A stretch of DNA of 36,197 bases from Lachnospiraceae bacterium UBA6987 (GCA_002449955.1 DJYD01000058.1:6301-42497), one strand, 5' to 3'; shown: positions 7,003 through 15,222, numbered from the stretch's first letter. Translations and numbers: made by a program. The notes: a model not told the origin generated them from the sequence alone.

Positions 7003-8511
7003 TTATTTGTATCCCACGGTGCTCAGATCCATCACGTACAGCGGGTAGAACTGATAGCCGTCAAGCGTCGAGCGGATCGCCACGAAATCGGCCATATCCT
7101 GCAGATAAACGTTTGCCGCTTCATCGGACAGGATCTTTTCCGCCGCGCGGTAGCATTCCGTCCGGCGGGCATCATCCGTAATGGAGGAGGCTTCCGCAAT
7201 CAAGGCATCGTATGCTTCGCTCTTAAAGTTGCTGATGTTCTTGCTCGAGTCGGACACGAAACGGTTCAGCATGGCACCTGCCGTCAGCATGGAAGCATCA
7301 AAACCGACCACGGTTGCCTGATACTGTCTGCCCTGGTAAACATCCTTGAGCCAGGAGTTCCAGTCGACTTCCTTCACCGACGCATTCACGCCGGCTTCCT
7401 TTAACTGTTCCACAAGCACGACAGCGGTATCCACATGGTTGGTGTAGTTGCCGGGGACCGTGATCACAAGATCAAAGCCATTCTCATAGCCGGCCTGTTT
7501 CAGCAGATCCTTGGCTTTGGCCACATCGTGCGGGTAGGCATCCGCTAGAGAGGCATCGAAATATTTGGTGAAAGCCGGGTAAATGGAGGAACCGACGCGG
7601 GTGCCGTGGCCGCCGGCCGTCAGATCCAGCATCTTCTGAACATCTACGGCATAGCACAGGGCCTGACGGACTCTGACATCCGCAAGCGGGCCATCGGCAT
7701 TGTTCAGATACAGTGCCTGCACGAGGTTCATGGTGCCTTCCAGAACCGTGTAGCTCTTGTCAAGATTCTTGATCTGGGCTTCCGTCAGATGGGCAACAAT
7801 GTCCACCGCACCGCCGGCGAGCGCCGTGACAAGTGCCGTACCGGCTTCATAGATCTTGTAGGTCACTTTGGCCACTTTGGCCTTGGTGCCGTAGTAGTCG
7901 TCGTTGCGGGTAAGAACGATACTTTCCTGAACGTTGCGGCTTTCAAAGCGGAAAGGGCCGGTGCCGACCGGCTTCGTTTCCTGCTCGGTATAATCAGACG
8001 GGATGACGTGAATCGATGCCACATAGGCCATGAAATCGCTGTTGGCTTCCGCCAGAGTGATCACCACCGTGCCACCGTCCGCTTTGACGTCCGTCACATT
8101 TTCCAGAGCAGCCTTCAGATTGCTGTCCGTACCGTCTTCGGTATAGGACTTGAAGGTGTAGACCACATCGTCCGGCGTCATTGTCTTACCGTTGTGGAAT
8201 TTGACGCCTTCACGAATCGTGAAGGTGTAGGTTTTACCGTCTTCGCTCACTTTATATTCTGTTGCCAGAGCCGGGGCGAAATCGCCGGAGGCCGTAGGCT
8301 TGTACAGTCCTTCAAAAACATTAAACAGGACTTCTCTCGCACCGGCTGAAGCCAGGTTGCGGGGATCAAGACTCGATCCCAGATCCTGAGCGATGCCGAC
8401 CACGATTTCGTTATTGGCCTTGCGCTCATCAGCCGGAGATTTCTGGCCGCAGCCCGCAAGAAGCGAAACCGCCATCAGCAGTGACATGGCTAAAGCAATC
8501 GTTTTCTTCAT
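7003..8511 (-). CDS. Peptide ABC transporter substrate-binding lipoprotein
   Basis: A 502-residue solute-binding protein of family 5 (OppA/DppA/NikA fold). The signal peptide ends in a lipobox, LLAGC, so it is a membrane-anchored lipoprotein that captures substrate outside the cell. Family signatures include RNLASAGAREVLFNVFEGLY, YTFTIREGVKFHNGKTMTPDDV and KPVGTGPFRFES. Start chosen at 8511 after GGAGGGC; upstream in-frame codons have no ribosome site. It has its own promoter between itself and the upstream ATPase-hydrolase gene, which fits the need for excess binding protein over transporter. Confidence 0.92.
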   Translation of the reverse strand: MKKTIALAMSLLMAVSLLAGCGQKSPADERKANNEIVVGIAQDLGSSLDPRNLASAGAREVLFNVFEGLYKPTASGDFAPALATEYKVSEDGKTYTFTIREGVKFHNGKTMTPDDVVYTFKSYTEDGTDSNLKAALENVTDVKADGGTVVITLAEANSDFMAYVASIHVIPSDYTEQETKPVGTGPFRFESRNVQESIVLTRNDDYYGTKAKVAKVTYKIYEAGTALVTALAGGAVDIVAHLTEAQIKNLDKSYTVLEGTMNLVQALYLNNADGPLADVRVRQALCYAVDVQKMLDLTAGGHGTRVGSSIYPAFTKYFDASLADAYPHDVAKAKDLLKQAGYENGFDLVITVPGNYTNHVDTAVVLVEQLKEAGVNASVKEVDWNSWLKDVYQGRQYQATVVGFDASMLTAGAMLNRFVSDSSKNISNFKSEAYDALIAEASSITDDARRTECYRAAEKILSDEAANVYLQDMADFVAIRSTLDGYQFYPLYVMDLSTVGYK

Positions 8512-8541
8512 AATGCCCTCCTCAAAGAACATGTTGTGCGG

Positions 8542-8587
8542 ATGCCCGCATACGGGCATATTATAATCTCTTTTCGGCGTTTTTCAA
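8542..8587 (-). promoter_or_regulatory. Promoter and dyad upstream of the binding protein
   Basis: On the minus strand, TTGAAA (8587-8582), a 16-base spacer and TATAAT (8565-8560) form a good sigma-A promoter. Directly after it lies a dyad of ATGCCCG (8542-8548) and CGGGCAT (8553-8559) covering the expected transcription start, which could be an operator or a 5' mRNA stem. Confidence 0.75.
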
Positions 8588-8592
8588 GCGCT

Positions 8593-9231
8593 TCAGGACA
8601 TTTTTTCCATGCCAATTATTCCGTCATCCAGCAGGGAGCAAAAACGCGCGCCTTCGCCTGCTGTGCCTACGATATCGCCGTAGTGCATCGGCACGGCAAA
8701 CTTCGGTTTGATGGCATTGACAAGTGCTGCGGCCTCCTCGGCGGTCATGGTGTAGGTTCCGCCGACGGGGACCAGGGCAATATCGCAGCGGACCTTGCGA
8801 ACGTCCTCGTTGTCATCCGTATCGCCGGCGATCCAGTAACGCAGCCCGCCCATGGTCACGATGTAACCGAGCCAGCCGTTTTCCTTCGGGTGAAAATGCT
8901 TGTTCACATTGTAGGACGGCACCGCACTGATCACCACGCTGTCGATGCGCTCGCGCTCGCCGGGGGCAAGCACGGTGATGCGTTCCTCCGGAAAGCCTGC
9001 CTCGAGCGCTAACGGTTTTACCGAAGCCGGGCAGATCAGCCGCGTGTCCGGCCCAGCGACCCGGGCGATATCTTCTGCCGAAAAATGGTCGTAGTGGTCA
9101 TGCGTGACCAGAATGATATCGGCGTCATGCGGCTCCTCCTTCAGATGGAAAGGATCCGAATAGACAACCTTGTCGCCTTCCAGACGGATGGCGCTGTGGA
9201 TCAGGATTTTTACATTTTTCAAATCGCTCAT
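8593..9231 (-). CDS. Possible separate MBL-fold hydrolase from an internal start
   Basis: Within the fusion frame, CACAAGGAGGCAGTC precedes an ATG at 9231 with ideal ribosome-site spacing. From here a self-contained 212-residue UlaG-like MBL-fold protein would be made, starting MSDLKNVKILIHSAIRLEGD, which looks like a natural N terminus for this family (about 205-230 residues). It would be a soluble zinc hydrolase. Whether it is made free, as the C-terminal part of the ATPase, or both cannot be decided from sequence. Confidence 0.6.
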   Translation of the reverse strand: MSDLKNVKILIHSAIRLEGDKVVYSDPFHLKEEPHDADIILVTHDHYDHFSAEDIARVAGPDTRLICPASVKPLALEAGFPEERITVLAPGERERIDSVVISAVPSYNVNKHFHPKENGWLGYIVTMGGLRYWIAGDTDDNEDVRKVRCDIALVPVGGTYTMTAEEAAALVNAIKPKFAVPMHYGDIVGTAGEGARFCSLLDDGIIGMEKMS

Positions 9232-10047
9232 GACTGCCTCCTTGTGGCTTAAGTCCCGGAGATGTCTGTCTCTGGCCGGGATCGATTCGATCAGCTTCCG
9301 GGTATACGGGTGCTGCGGGCGAAGGAACACCTTCTCCACGGTTCCCTTTTCCACGATTCTGCCCCGCTGCATGACAATGACCCGCTGACTGAGCTTACGG
9401 ATGACCTGCATATTGTGGGAAATAAACAGGATCGTCATACCGGTGGTCTGGTTGATCTTCTTCAGCAGTTCCAGGATCTGCGCCTGGATGGTCACATCGA
9501 GTGCCGTCGTGGGTTCATCCGCAAGCAGAAGCTTCGGACGGTGAATGATGGCGGCGGCGATCATGCAGCGCTGCAGCATGCCGCCGGAAAGCTCGTGCGG
9601 ATATTTATTGTAGACGGTCTCCGGATCATCCAGCTCCGCATCCGAGAGCGCCTGCAGGGCTGCCTGCTTCCTTTCCGCCTCGGACATTTCCGGATGGTGC
9701 ACAAGGAGACTCTCCTCCACCTGCTTTCCAACCTTCATGACCGGGTCAAACGAGCTCATCGGCTCCTGGAAGATCACGCCGATGTCCTCGCCCTGGAGCT
9801 TTCTCATCTCCTCGCGGTCACAGTGCAGGATCTCCCTTCCGTCGAGCAGGACCTCGCCCTCATAGCTGCAGTCTCTGCGGACCAGAAGGCCGCTGATCGC
9901 CATAGCCGTAACCGTCTTGCCGGAGCCGCTTTCCCCGACAATACCGAGGATGCCGCCGGTCTTCACACGAAAGCTGATGCCGTCCACCGCATAGCGGTCC
10001 GGCGCCGCATCATTGAAATGCACCCGCAGATTCTTCACTTCCAGCAT
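8593..10047 (-). CDS. OppD-like ATPase fused in frame to an MBL-fold hydrolase
   Basis: An open frame of 484 residues with two complete modules. Residues 1-271 are an ABC ATPase of the OppD/DppD type: Walker A GESGSGKT (38-45), VIFQEPMSSFDP, signature LSGGM (153-157), Walker B LLADEP, and the HPYTRKLIESIP end. Residues 273-484 are a UlaG-like (COG2220) metallo-beta-lactamase-fold hydrolase with the zinc motif HDHYDH (316-321), AGDTDD (408-412) and MHYGD (454-458). No stop separates them, yet an AAGGAGG ribosome site and ATG lie exactly at the joint. Translation may give the fusion, the hydrolase alone, or both. The ATPase half serves the peptide transporter downstream; the hydrolase substrate is unknown. 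Confidence 0.88.
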   Translation of the reverse strand: MLEVKNLRVHFNDAAPDRYAVDGISFRVKTGGILGIVGESGSGKTVTAMAISGLLVRRDCSYEGEVLLDGREILHCDREEMRKLQGEDIGVIFQEPMSSFDPVMKVGKQVEESLLVHHPEMSEAERKQAALQALSDAELDDPETVYNKYPHELSGGMLQRCMIAAAIIHRPKLLLADEPTTALDVTIQAQILELLKKINQTTGMTILFISHNMQVIRKLSQRVIVMQRGRIVEKGTVEKVFLRPQHPYTRKLIESIPARDRHLRDLSHKEAVMSDLKNVKILIHSAIRLEGDKVVYSDPFHLKEEPHDADIILVTHDHYDHFSAEDIARVAGPDTRLICPASVKPLALEAGFPEERITVLAPGERERIDSVVISAVPSYNVNKHFHPKENGWLGYIVTMGGLRYWIAGDTDDNEDVRKVRCDIALVPVGGTYTMTAEEAAALVNAIKPKFAVPMHYGDIVGTAGEGARFCSLLDDGIIGMEKMS

Positions 10048-10048
10048 T

Positions 10049-11452
10049 TTATTTCTCCTCCGGAAGGCTTCCCATCAGAAGTCTTCCTTCGCTCTCCACC
10101 GCAAGAGAAAGCCTTGCACCGGAAAGCTGTTCTTCTTTCAGATAGATGGACCAGCCGTTGTCGCAGCGGTCATTTTCACCAAGCAGCGACGCTTCATAAA
10201 TCGGAAACGCCTCAAAGGCCGCGTAGTCGCCGTTCTTCTCGGTAATCAGATAGACCCGGTATGACTCGCCAAGCAGGCTTTCCTCGATCGTTCCGTAAAG
10301 ATGTTCATAGCCGCTGTACGCTTCCCGCTTCAGGCTTAGGCTTCCCTCCGGAACGCCCTCGGCGCCTCCGGAAAGAGAGGCTGCAGGGGCCTCCATGACA
10401 GGGGCCATAACGGAGAAATTCCTCAGGTTCCGCTCGCCGGTTTCCAGGACCACGAGGTCAGCCTCCCGGCCGGTGATATAATCGGCTCTCCATGGCGTTG
10501 CCCGGGTAAAGAGCACCTCACCGATCGTTTCGGCAAAATATTCCTGCATTGTATTGCAGAAGGAATCCCGGTAAATGACGGCCTTGCCGCCTGCCGCAGG
10601 CTGCTTTGTGGTGAGCATCACCGCATCGACCGCCGTTTCATGCGAGGTTCGGGAATAGCTAAAGGCATAATCCGGATAAGACTGTTCCGTCAGCCCGTCG
10701 TCAAGTCCCGGGACCATCGCAGAGAGGTCAGCCTTCCAGTCGCGCCGTGTGGTAAAGCTCAAGTCCATAAAAGCCTCATCCGTCCGTCCTGCCGCCGCAA
10801 GGATGCTGCGGTAGCCGGCAAGCGCGCCCTCATAGGTCCAGTGGGTATCGGTCGTCTGATAAAGAACTTTTCCGGCGGAGGCCAGAGCACCCTTCACGTC
10901 AGCCGTATTTACGCCTTCCTCCGCAAAGGCCGCCATGAGCCGTTCATAGTTTCCGTCCTGCTCCGCAGGCACAAAGCGCGCCGGCATGTTTTCGCCGTAC
11001 AGGCTGTTCTTGTTCGGAACAACGGCCAGGACAAAATCTGCGCCCTTTGCCTCCGCATAGTTTTGCAGCATCTTCAGGCTGTGGGCTGCATTCCGTGCCG
11101 CACGCGCCGTCATGGTAGGAATGTTCAGATAGTCGTTCACCGTTCCTTCGTAGTAGAGCCAGCCGTTCCGGCCGAGGATCACATCATCCTCCGAAGACTC
11201 GCCGAAAAGCTTTGCCATGAGCACGGTGTTGCCCTTTACCATCTGGTTCCGGAAGCCGATATGGTCCCGTACATAGTCGTCAAGCTCGCCGGCAAAGCGG
11301 CTGTTGATCGCACCGTCCTTCAGGACAGAGGGGAAGGCGGCCATTTCTCTCTTTTCCGCGCTTTCCTGATTCTTAAAAAAAGGCATGGACAGCATTGGAA
11401 GCGCAAGCAGTCCGAACACCAGAACCAGGAAGATCACATTCAGTTTTTTCAT
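10049..11452 (-). CDS. DHHW/AlgJ-like protein, O-acylation partner of the MBOAT
   Basis: A 467-residue protein with an N-terminal membrane anchor (about 5-25) and a long external part. Features of the DHHW/AlgJ-AlgX group: DYVRDHIGFRNQMV, the VILGRNGWLYYEG motif (91-103), VPNKNSLYGE, the catalytic-type D202-x-H204-W, and a serine in an IYRDSFCNTM context. Start chosen at 11452, 6 bases after AGGAGG, which itself overlaps the stop of the MBOAT gene; a GTG at 11458 lies in the ribosome site. In related systems this protein transfers or guides acyl groups onto an extracellular polysaccharide. The target glycan here is unknown. It ends 2 bases before the OppD-like gene. Confidence 0.82.
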   Translation of the reverse strand: MKKLNVIFLVLVFGLLALPMLSMPFFKNQESAEKREMAAFPSVLKDGAINSRFAGELDDYVRDHIGFRNQMVKGNTVLMAKLFGESSEDDVILGRNGWLYYEGTVNDYLNIPTMTARAARNAAHSLKMLQNYAEAKGADFVLAVVPNKNSLYGENMPARFVPAEQDGNYERLMAAFAEEGVNTADVKGALASAGKVLYQTTDTHWTYEGALAGYRSILAAAGRTDEAFMDLSFTTRRDWKADLSAMVPGLDDGLTEQSYPDYAFSYSRTSHETAVDAVMLTTKQPAAGGKAVIYRDSFCNTMQEYFAETIGEVLFTRATPWRADYITGREADLVVLETGERNLRNFSVMAPVMEAPAASLSGGAEGVPEGSLSLKREAYSGYEHLYGTIEESLLGESYRVYLITEKNGDYAAFEAFPIYEASLLGENDRCDNGWSIYLKEEQLSGARLSLAVESEGRLLMGSLPEEK

Positions 11453-11461
11453 CTTCACCTC

Positions 11462-12823
11462 CTAGAACCGGTAATAAATAAACGGATTGTAGCTGTCCGA
11501 GGCAAGCTGCAGCAGGCAGAGCAGGGTGAGTGCGAGCGTACCGGCCATCAGGATGCCGTCAGCAAGCAGGATCGTATTCCTGCGCCTTGCACTCTCACGC
11601 CAGCGCCGCACCGCATTCCGGAAGATGGGCGTGGCAAAGAAAGCGGCAAGGATGAGCAGCAGGATGCGGTAGGGACCGACCATTTCCGTCATAATGCGGG
11701 TGGTCTCTCCGCCCGTCCTGGAGATCCCGATCATGGCCTTCCAGACGCCCCAGGCCTGCGCGAAGGTCTCCGCGCGGAACAGGACGAGGCCCACCCAGAT
11801 GGTCAGATCCGTATACAGGGTCGCAAGCAGGCGGGGCCATTTTTCCGAATTGATGATGTGCTCCCGCTCCAGGATGATGAACAGTGCCTGGTACAGGCCC
11901 CAGACCGGGAAGGTCCAGCCGGCGCCGTGCCAGATGCCGGTCGCAAGGAACACGATGAGCAGGTTCAGGACCGCGCGGCCTTCGCCCTTGCGGCTGCCGC
12001 CGAGCGGGAAATAGAGGTATTCCCTGAACCAGGTGGACAGGGAGATGTGGTTCCGTTTCCAGTATTCGCGCACGCTGCGCGAGATGTAGGGGTAGTTGAA
12101 GTTTTCGGGGAACCGGAAGCCGAACATTTTCCCAAGGCCGATCGCCATGTCGGAATAGGCGGAAAAGTCGAAGACCAGCTGGAAGGCGTAGGCCGTGATC
12201 ATGAACCAGGCCGGCCCGATGCCGAGCGTTCCCGGGTCCAGCGCATAGAGCGCATCCACCGCCGCTGCCAGGCCGTTTGCGATAATGACCTTTTTCCCGA
12301 GCCCCGCCGCAAAGCGGAATACACCGTTCTTGACCTCCTCGGCCGTAACTTCACGATCCTGGATCTGCATCTCCACATCGTGATACTTCACGATCGGTCC
12401 TGCGATCAGCTGCGGGAAGAAGGAAATATACAGCAGCAGGGAAACATAATTTTTCTGCGCGCCGACCTGTCCGCGGTATACGTCGATCACGTAGGACAGG
12501 ATCTGGAAGGTATAGAAGGAAATGCCCACGGGCAGGGTAAACAGACCTGTGTATTTGAAGACCACAAGCAGGCCGATGTTGAATACCACGGCAAGCGCAA
12601 GGATCAGCTTTGACTTTTTCCTGCCCAGAGAAAGACCGAAGACATAGTTCACTGTCACGGAAATCATCAGTAAAATGATGTAGACCGGTTCTCCGAGCGC
12701 ATAGAAAACAAGGCTCGCAGCGGCTAAAAGCACGTTGCGCGCCCGCGTGGAGCGGATCACTGTATGCAGGACAAAAACCAGCGGCAGGAATCCGCACAGA
12801 AACAGAAAAGAACTGAAAACCAT
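11462..12823 (-). CDS. MBOAT O-acyltransferase (AlgI/DltB type)
   Basis: A 453-residue polytopic membrane enzyme of normal length for the family. Diagnostic stretches are SFYTFQILSYVIDVYRG, FFPQLIAGPIVKYHD, the YWKRNHISLSTWFREYLYFP region (255-273), and the catalytic histidine H299 in GIWHGAGWTF. It moves acyl (commonly acetyl) groups from the cytosol across the membrane for transfer to a surface polymer. The adjacent DHHW protein makes this an AlgI/AlgJ-like pair rather than a dlt operon, since no DltA/DltC genes are nearby. Ribosome site GGAGGAGAG lies upstream, with a small GC stem abutting it. Confidence 0.92.
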   Translation of the reverse strand: MVFSSFLFLCGFLPLVFVLHTVIRSTRARNVLLAAASLVFYALGEPVYIILLMISVTVNYVFGLSLGRKKSKLILALAVVFNIGLLVVFKYTGLFTLPVGISFYTFQILSYVIDVYRGQVGAQKNYVSLLLYISFFPQLIAGPIVKYHDVEMQIQDREVTAEEVKNGVFRFAAGLGKKVIIANGLAAAVDALYALDPGTLGIGPAWFMITAYAFQLVFDFSAYSDMAIGLGKMFGFRFPENFNYPYISRSVREYWKRNHISLSTWFREYLYFPLGGSRKGEGRAVLNLLIVFLATGIWHGAGWTFPVWGLYQALFIILEREHIINSEKWPRLLATLYTDLTIWVGLVLFRAETFAQAWGVWKAMIGISRTGGETTRIMTEMVGPYRILLLILAAFFATPIFRNAVRRWRESARRRNTILLADGILMAGTLALTLLCLLQLASDSYNPFIYYRF

Positions 12824-12862
12824 CAGGCTCTCCTCCCTGCCGGGCAGGGATTTTTCAGAATA

Positions 12863-13573
12863 TTACTGCACGTCATTGTCATGCAGGCCGACGGCGGACA
12901 GGATGTCGTAATCATCAAAACCGAAGATCAGATCACAGGCCCTTGCGCTGTAGCGGTCAGCCGCAATCGACGAGAAGGACGGTTCTCCGTAGATGGCCCG
13001 CACCTCTTCGCGCGTACTGGAACCGATCACCGCGCCCTTGGCTGTTGAAAAGCCCTGCACACCGTCAATATAAATATCGTAAATGGTCTGTGCACCGCTG
13101 GCACTGCCCACCGTGTATACACACAGTTCTTCCCCGCCGTACAGATAGGCGCGGTCGTTGCCGCCGCCGACGCAGGCCTGACCGACCTGTTCGTCATACA
13201 CACCGCCGCGAATCTTGCCGGCAAGGGGCACAAAATCGATTCTCAGACTGAGGTCAACCCCGTCCACTGTCAGGACAAGATCGGCTTCGCTAAAGGGATC
13301 TGCCTTCGGCGCCGTCGTCTCCTCTGCCGTGGTCACCGCTTCTGTCGGAGCCTCGGTGGCTTCACTTGTCGTCTGTTCTGCCGTAGTCTGCGCTTCCGTG
13401 GTCGGCTCTGCGGTGGTATCCGCCGCTGTCGTGATCACGATCGCCTGTGTGGATGCACTGGTCTCCGGTGCCTTCGTGCCCCCCGGTGTATCACCGCCGC
13501 ATGCGGTAAGGCAGAAGGCCGTGATCAAGCTTAACAGCAGGGCCGCCGTTTTTCTCAGATTCAGTTTATTCAT
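12863..13573 (-). CDS. Lipoprotein with Thr-rich linker, unknown function
   Basis: A 236-residue lipoprotein: signal peptide with lipobox LTAC (C25), a long Thr/Ala/Glu-rich linker (about 30-95) that would cross the cell wall, then a ~140-residue globular domain starting FSEADLVLTVDGVDLSLR. The domain carries KGAVIGSSTREEVRAIYGEP, a pattern seen in several small extracytoplasmic lipoproteins whose function I cannot name. Start placed at the ATG at 13573 after AAAGGAG; a TTG one codon upstream is also possible. It follows a second lipoprotein with the same style of linker, so the two are probably co-expressed and work at the cell surface. Confidence 0.75.
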   Translation of the reverse strand: MNKLNLRKTAALLLSLITAFCLTACGGDTPGGTKAPETSASTQAIVITTAADTTAEPTTEAQTTAEQTTSEATEAPTEAVTTAEETTAPKADPFSEADLVLTVDGVDLSLRIDFVPLAGKIRGGVYDEQVGQACVGGGNDRAYLYGGEELCVYTVGSASGAQTIYDIYIDGVQGFSTAKGAVIGSSTREEVRAIYGEPSFSSIAADRYSARACDLIFGFDDYDILSAVGLHDNDVQ

Positions 13574-13630
13574 CAATCCATTACTCCTTTTGTAAAATAT
13601 CAGCCGCGCTTCCCCCGGAGCAGAACTTCG

Positions 13631-15043
13631 CTACGGGAGTTCCGGCAGCAGAATGTCCTCATCCGGCTCTGTCGTCTCCTCCGGTGCAGATTCCGTAGGC
13701 GGCGGTGCCTCCGTCGTAGGTTCCGGCTGTGTCGGAGCTTCTGTGGGGGCTTCCGTCGCTTCGGTACTCGGCTCCGGCGCCTCTGTCGGTGCCTCGGTAG
13801 GCGCCTCGGTGGACGCAGGCTGTGTCGGCGCCTCGGTTGAAGGTTCAGCCGCCGTTTCCGTCGGCGGAGTCTCTGTCTGAGGCTGCGTTTCCTCGGTGCT
13901 CGGCTCCGGCGCCTTTGTCGGGGCTTCCGTCGGCGCTTCCGTTTCAGGGGCTGTGGTCTCTGCCGGCTCCGTCGGCTTTACCGGATTGCTGCCGCCTGTT
14001 CCGGTGGAAGTTGTTGAGGTCCATCTGCTGCGATCCCAGCGGTAGGGCACGTCGTTGGTGTCATAGGCGGCGATCTCATCATCTGTCATCAGGAAGATCC
14101 TGTACGCCTTCCGGAAGGTATCCATGTGACGCCATACACCGGGTTCAATCTCCACGAGATTCCACTGATGTCTTGACTGCATGGGATCGCAGTGCACGAT
14201 CACATTTTTATAGCCTGCCCTCTCGAGCAGTCTCTGCGTGGCATAGCTGTAGTCGCAGCAGGCACCGCCTCCGTCATTGAAGAAGCGGATGATCATCTGA
14301 TTGACTTCGTGAGCCGTCGGATTGAAGAGGTTTCCGATCGGTTCATTCGGATGCTGACGGAAATTCTTCCAGACAAAATTGTAGATCGCTTCCAGTGATC
14401 GGCCGTTCTTCTGCAGCAGATAGTCGCAGTAGGCATTCAGGTTATATTCCGTCAGGGTGAAGCGGCCGGAAAAATCCATCGTACAGACGCCGTTTTCATC
14501 GATGCTGTAGCCGCTGACCTTCGTGTTCTTCAGCATAACGCCCTTGACATCAAAGCAGTAGGTCTTGCCGCCGATATCGACAAAGCCTGTTGCCATAGCG
14601 CCGTCCTTCTCACTGAAATAGTAGGTCTTCCCGTCGATCTCACGGAAGCCCTTGATCGGATGGCCGAATCCCGCGTGTGTATAGAAAATGCGTCCGTCTG
14701 CATCTTCGACGAAACGGAACAGTCTTTCCTCTGCTTCCTTTTTTGCCGTTTCGGGGTCGACGGTTTCCGTCGTCTCCGGTGTGGTCTCCGCAGAAGATGA
14801 AGGTGCCTCCGTCTCCTTCTCTGACGGCTGCAGCGAAGGCTGCGTTTCCTGCGTCGAAGCTTCCGGGGTTGTGACAATTACCGATTCCGACTCACTTTCC
14901 GCCGTGGATGCCGCCGTCTCCTCCGTTGATACCGGCAGGGTCTGTACCGGGGTCTCCGGAAGGTCATTTCCGCAGGCACTCAAAAGGCACGCTGCAAGCA
15001 GCGCGGGGAGGCATATATTCAAGAAGAAAAATTTTTTAGCCAT
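13631..15043 (-). CDS. Surface lipoprotein with wall-binding repeats and transglutaminase-like domain
   Basis: A 470-residue lipoprotein: lipobox LSAC (C24), acidic Thr-rich linker (30-100), two glucan/choline-binding-type repeats (about 130-172, GFREIDGKTYYFSEKDG and GFVDIGGKTYCFD), then a transglutaminase-like cysteine domain (about 195-335). A plausible triad is C262 (GACCDY), H292 (SRHQWN) and D308 (RHMDTF). The last ~115 residues are Pro/Thr/Glu repeats (TEAPTEAP style) with no LPxTG motif. Such domains act as proteases or crosslinkers at the cell surface; the target here is unknown. Start is the ATG at 15043, only 6 bases past a consensus -10, with no ribosome site. Confidence 0.82.
   Translation of the reverse strand: MAKKFFFLNICLPALLAACLLSACGNDLPETPVQTLPVSTEETAASTAESESESVIVTTPEASTQETQPSLQPSEKETEAPSSSAETTPETTETVDPETAKKEAEERLFRFVEDADGRIFYTHAGFGHPIKGFREIDGKTYYFSEKDGAMATGFVDIGGKTYCFDVKGVMLKNTKVSGYSIDENGVCTMDFSGRFTLTEYNLNAYCDYLLQKNGRSLEAIYNFVWKNFRQHPNEPIGNLFNPTAHEVNQMIIRFFNDGGGACCDYSYATQRLLERAGYKNVIVHCDPMQSRHQWNLVEIEPGVWRHMDTFRKAYRIFLMTDDEIAAYDTNDVPYRWDRSRWTSTTSTGTGGSNPVKPTEPAETTAPETEAPTEAPTKAPEPSTEETQPQTETPPTETAAEPSTEAPTQPASTEAPTEAPTEAPEPSTEATEAPTEAPTQPEPTTEAPPPTESAPEETTEPDEDILLPELP
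13640..13990 (-). repeat. Degenerate Pro/Thr/Glu-coding repeat tract
   Basis: The 3' end of the transglutaminase-like lipoprotein gene consists of imperfect short repeats encoding units such as TEAPTEAP and PEPSTEAT. Such tracts are prone to slippage and length change between strains. It is coding and in frame throughout. Confidence 0.75.
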
Positions 15044-15049
15044 GGTCCG

Positions 15050-15078
15050 ATTATACAACTGCGGCCGCCTAAGGTCAA
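15050..15078 (-). promoter_or_regulatory. Promoter abutting the lipoprotein start (leaderless arrangement)
   Basis: On the minus strand, TTGACC (15078-15073), a 17-base spacer and TATAAT (15055-15050) make a near-consensus promoter. The ATG at 15043 begins 6 bases after the -10, where transcription itself should start, and no ribosome site can fit between. Confidence 0.78.
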
Positions 15079-15135
15079 CCAAAGCCGGCGTTCTTTTCGG
15101 GAAAACGCGCGTACTTTTCCGGAAAATGCAGCGCC

Positions 15136-15164
15136 TTGCCTTTTTTTCTGCCGCATTGTATAAT
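15136..15164 (+). promoter_or_regulatory. Sigma-A promoter of the CoA-transferase gene
   Basis: TTGCCT (15136-15141), 17 bases, TATAAT (15159-15164). The start codon lies at 15223, giving a leader of about 50 bases. It is divergent from the lipoprotein promoter at 15050-15078. Confidence 0.8.
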
Positions 15165-15222
15165 GTTTAATTGCGTTACAAGGCGTAAAACACGGATCTT
15201 CGGATCCGCAAGGAGGCTGTTC

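Noticed and set aside
10640..12613. A 657-codon open frame on the plus strand
   Set aside because: It lies opposite the MBOAT and DHHW genes, has no ribosome site, and its translation is rich in Arg, His and Gln without any family pattern. It is an antisense shadow of GC-rich genes.
12835..12849. GC stem followed by ATTTTT on the plus strand, like a terminator
   Set aside because: No plus-strand gene ends here. On the minus strand the stem leads straight into the ribosome site of the MBOAT gene, so at most it affects translation.
13640..13990. Possible CRISPR or tandem DNA repeat array
   Set aside because: The repeats are short, imperfect and in frame, and encode Pro/Thr/Glu units of a lipoprotein tail. 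There are no uniform spacers and no cas genes.
15044..15082. Upstream TTG start for the transglutaminase-like lipoprotein
   Set aside because: The codon overlaps the -35 and spacer of the promoter, so it would not be transcribed.
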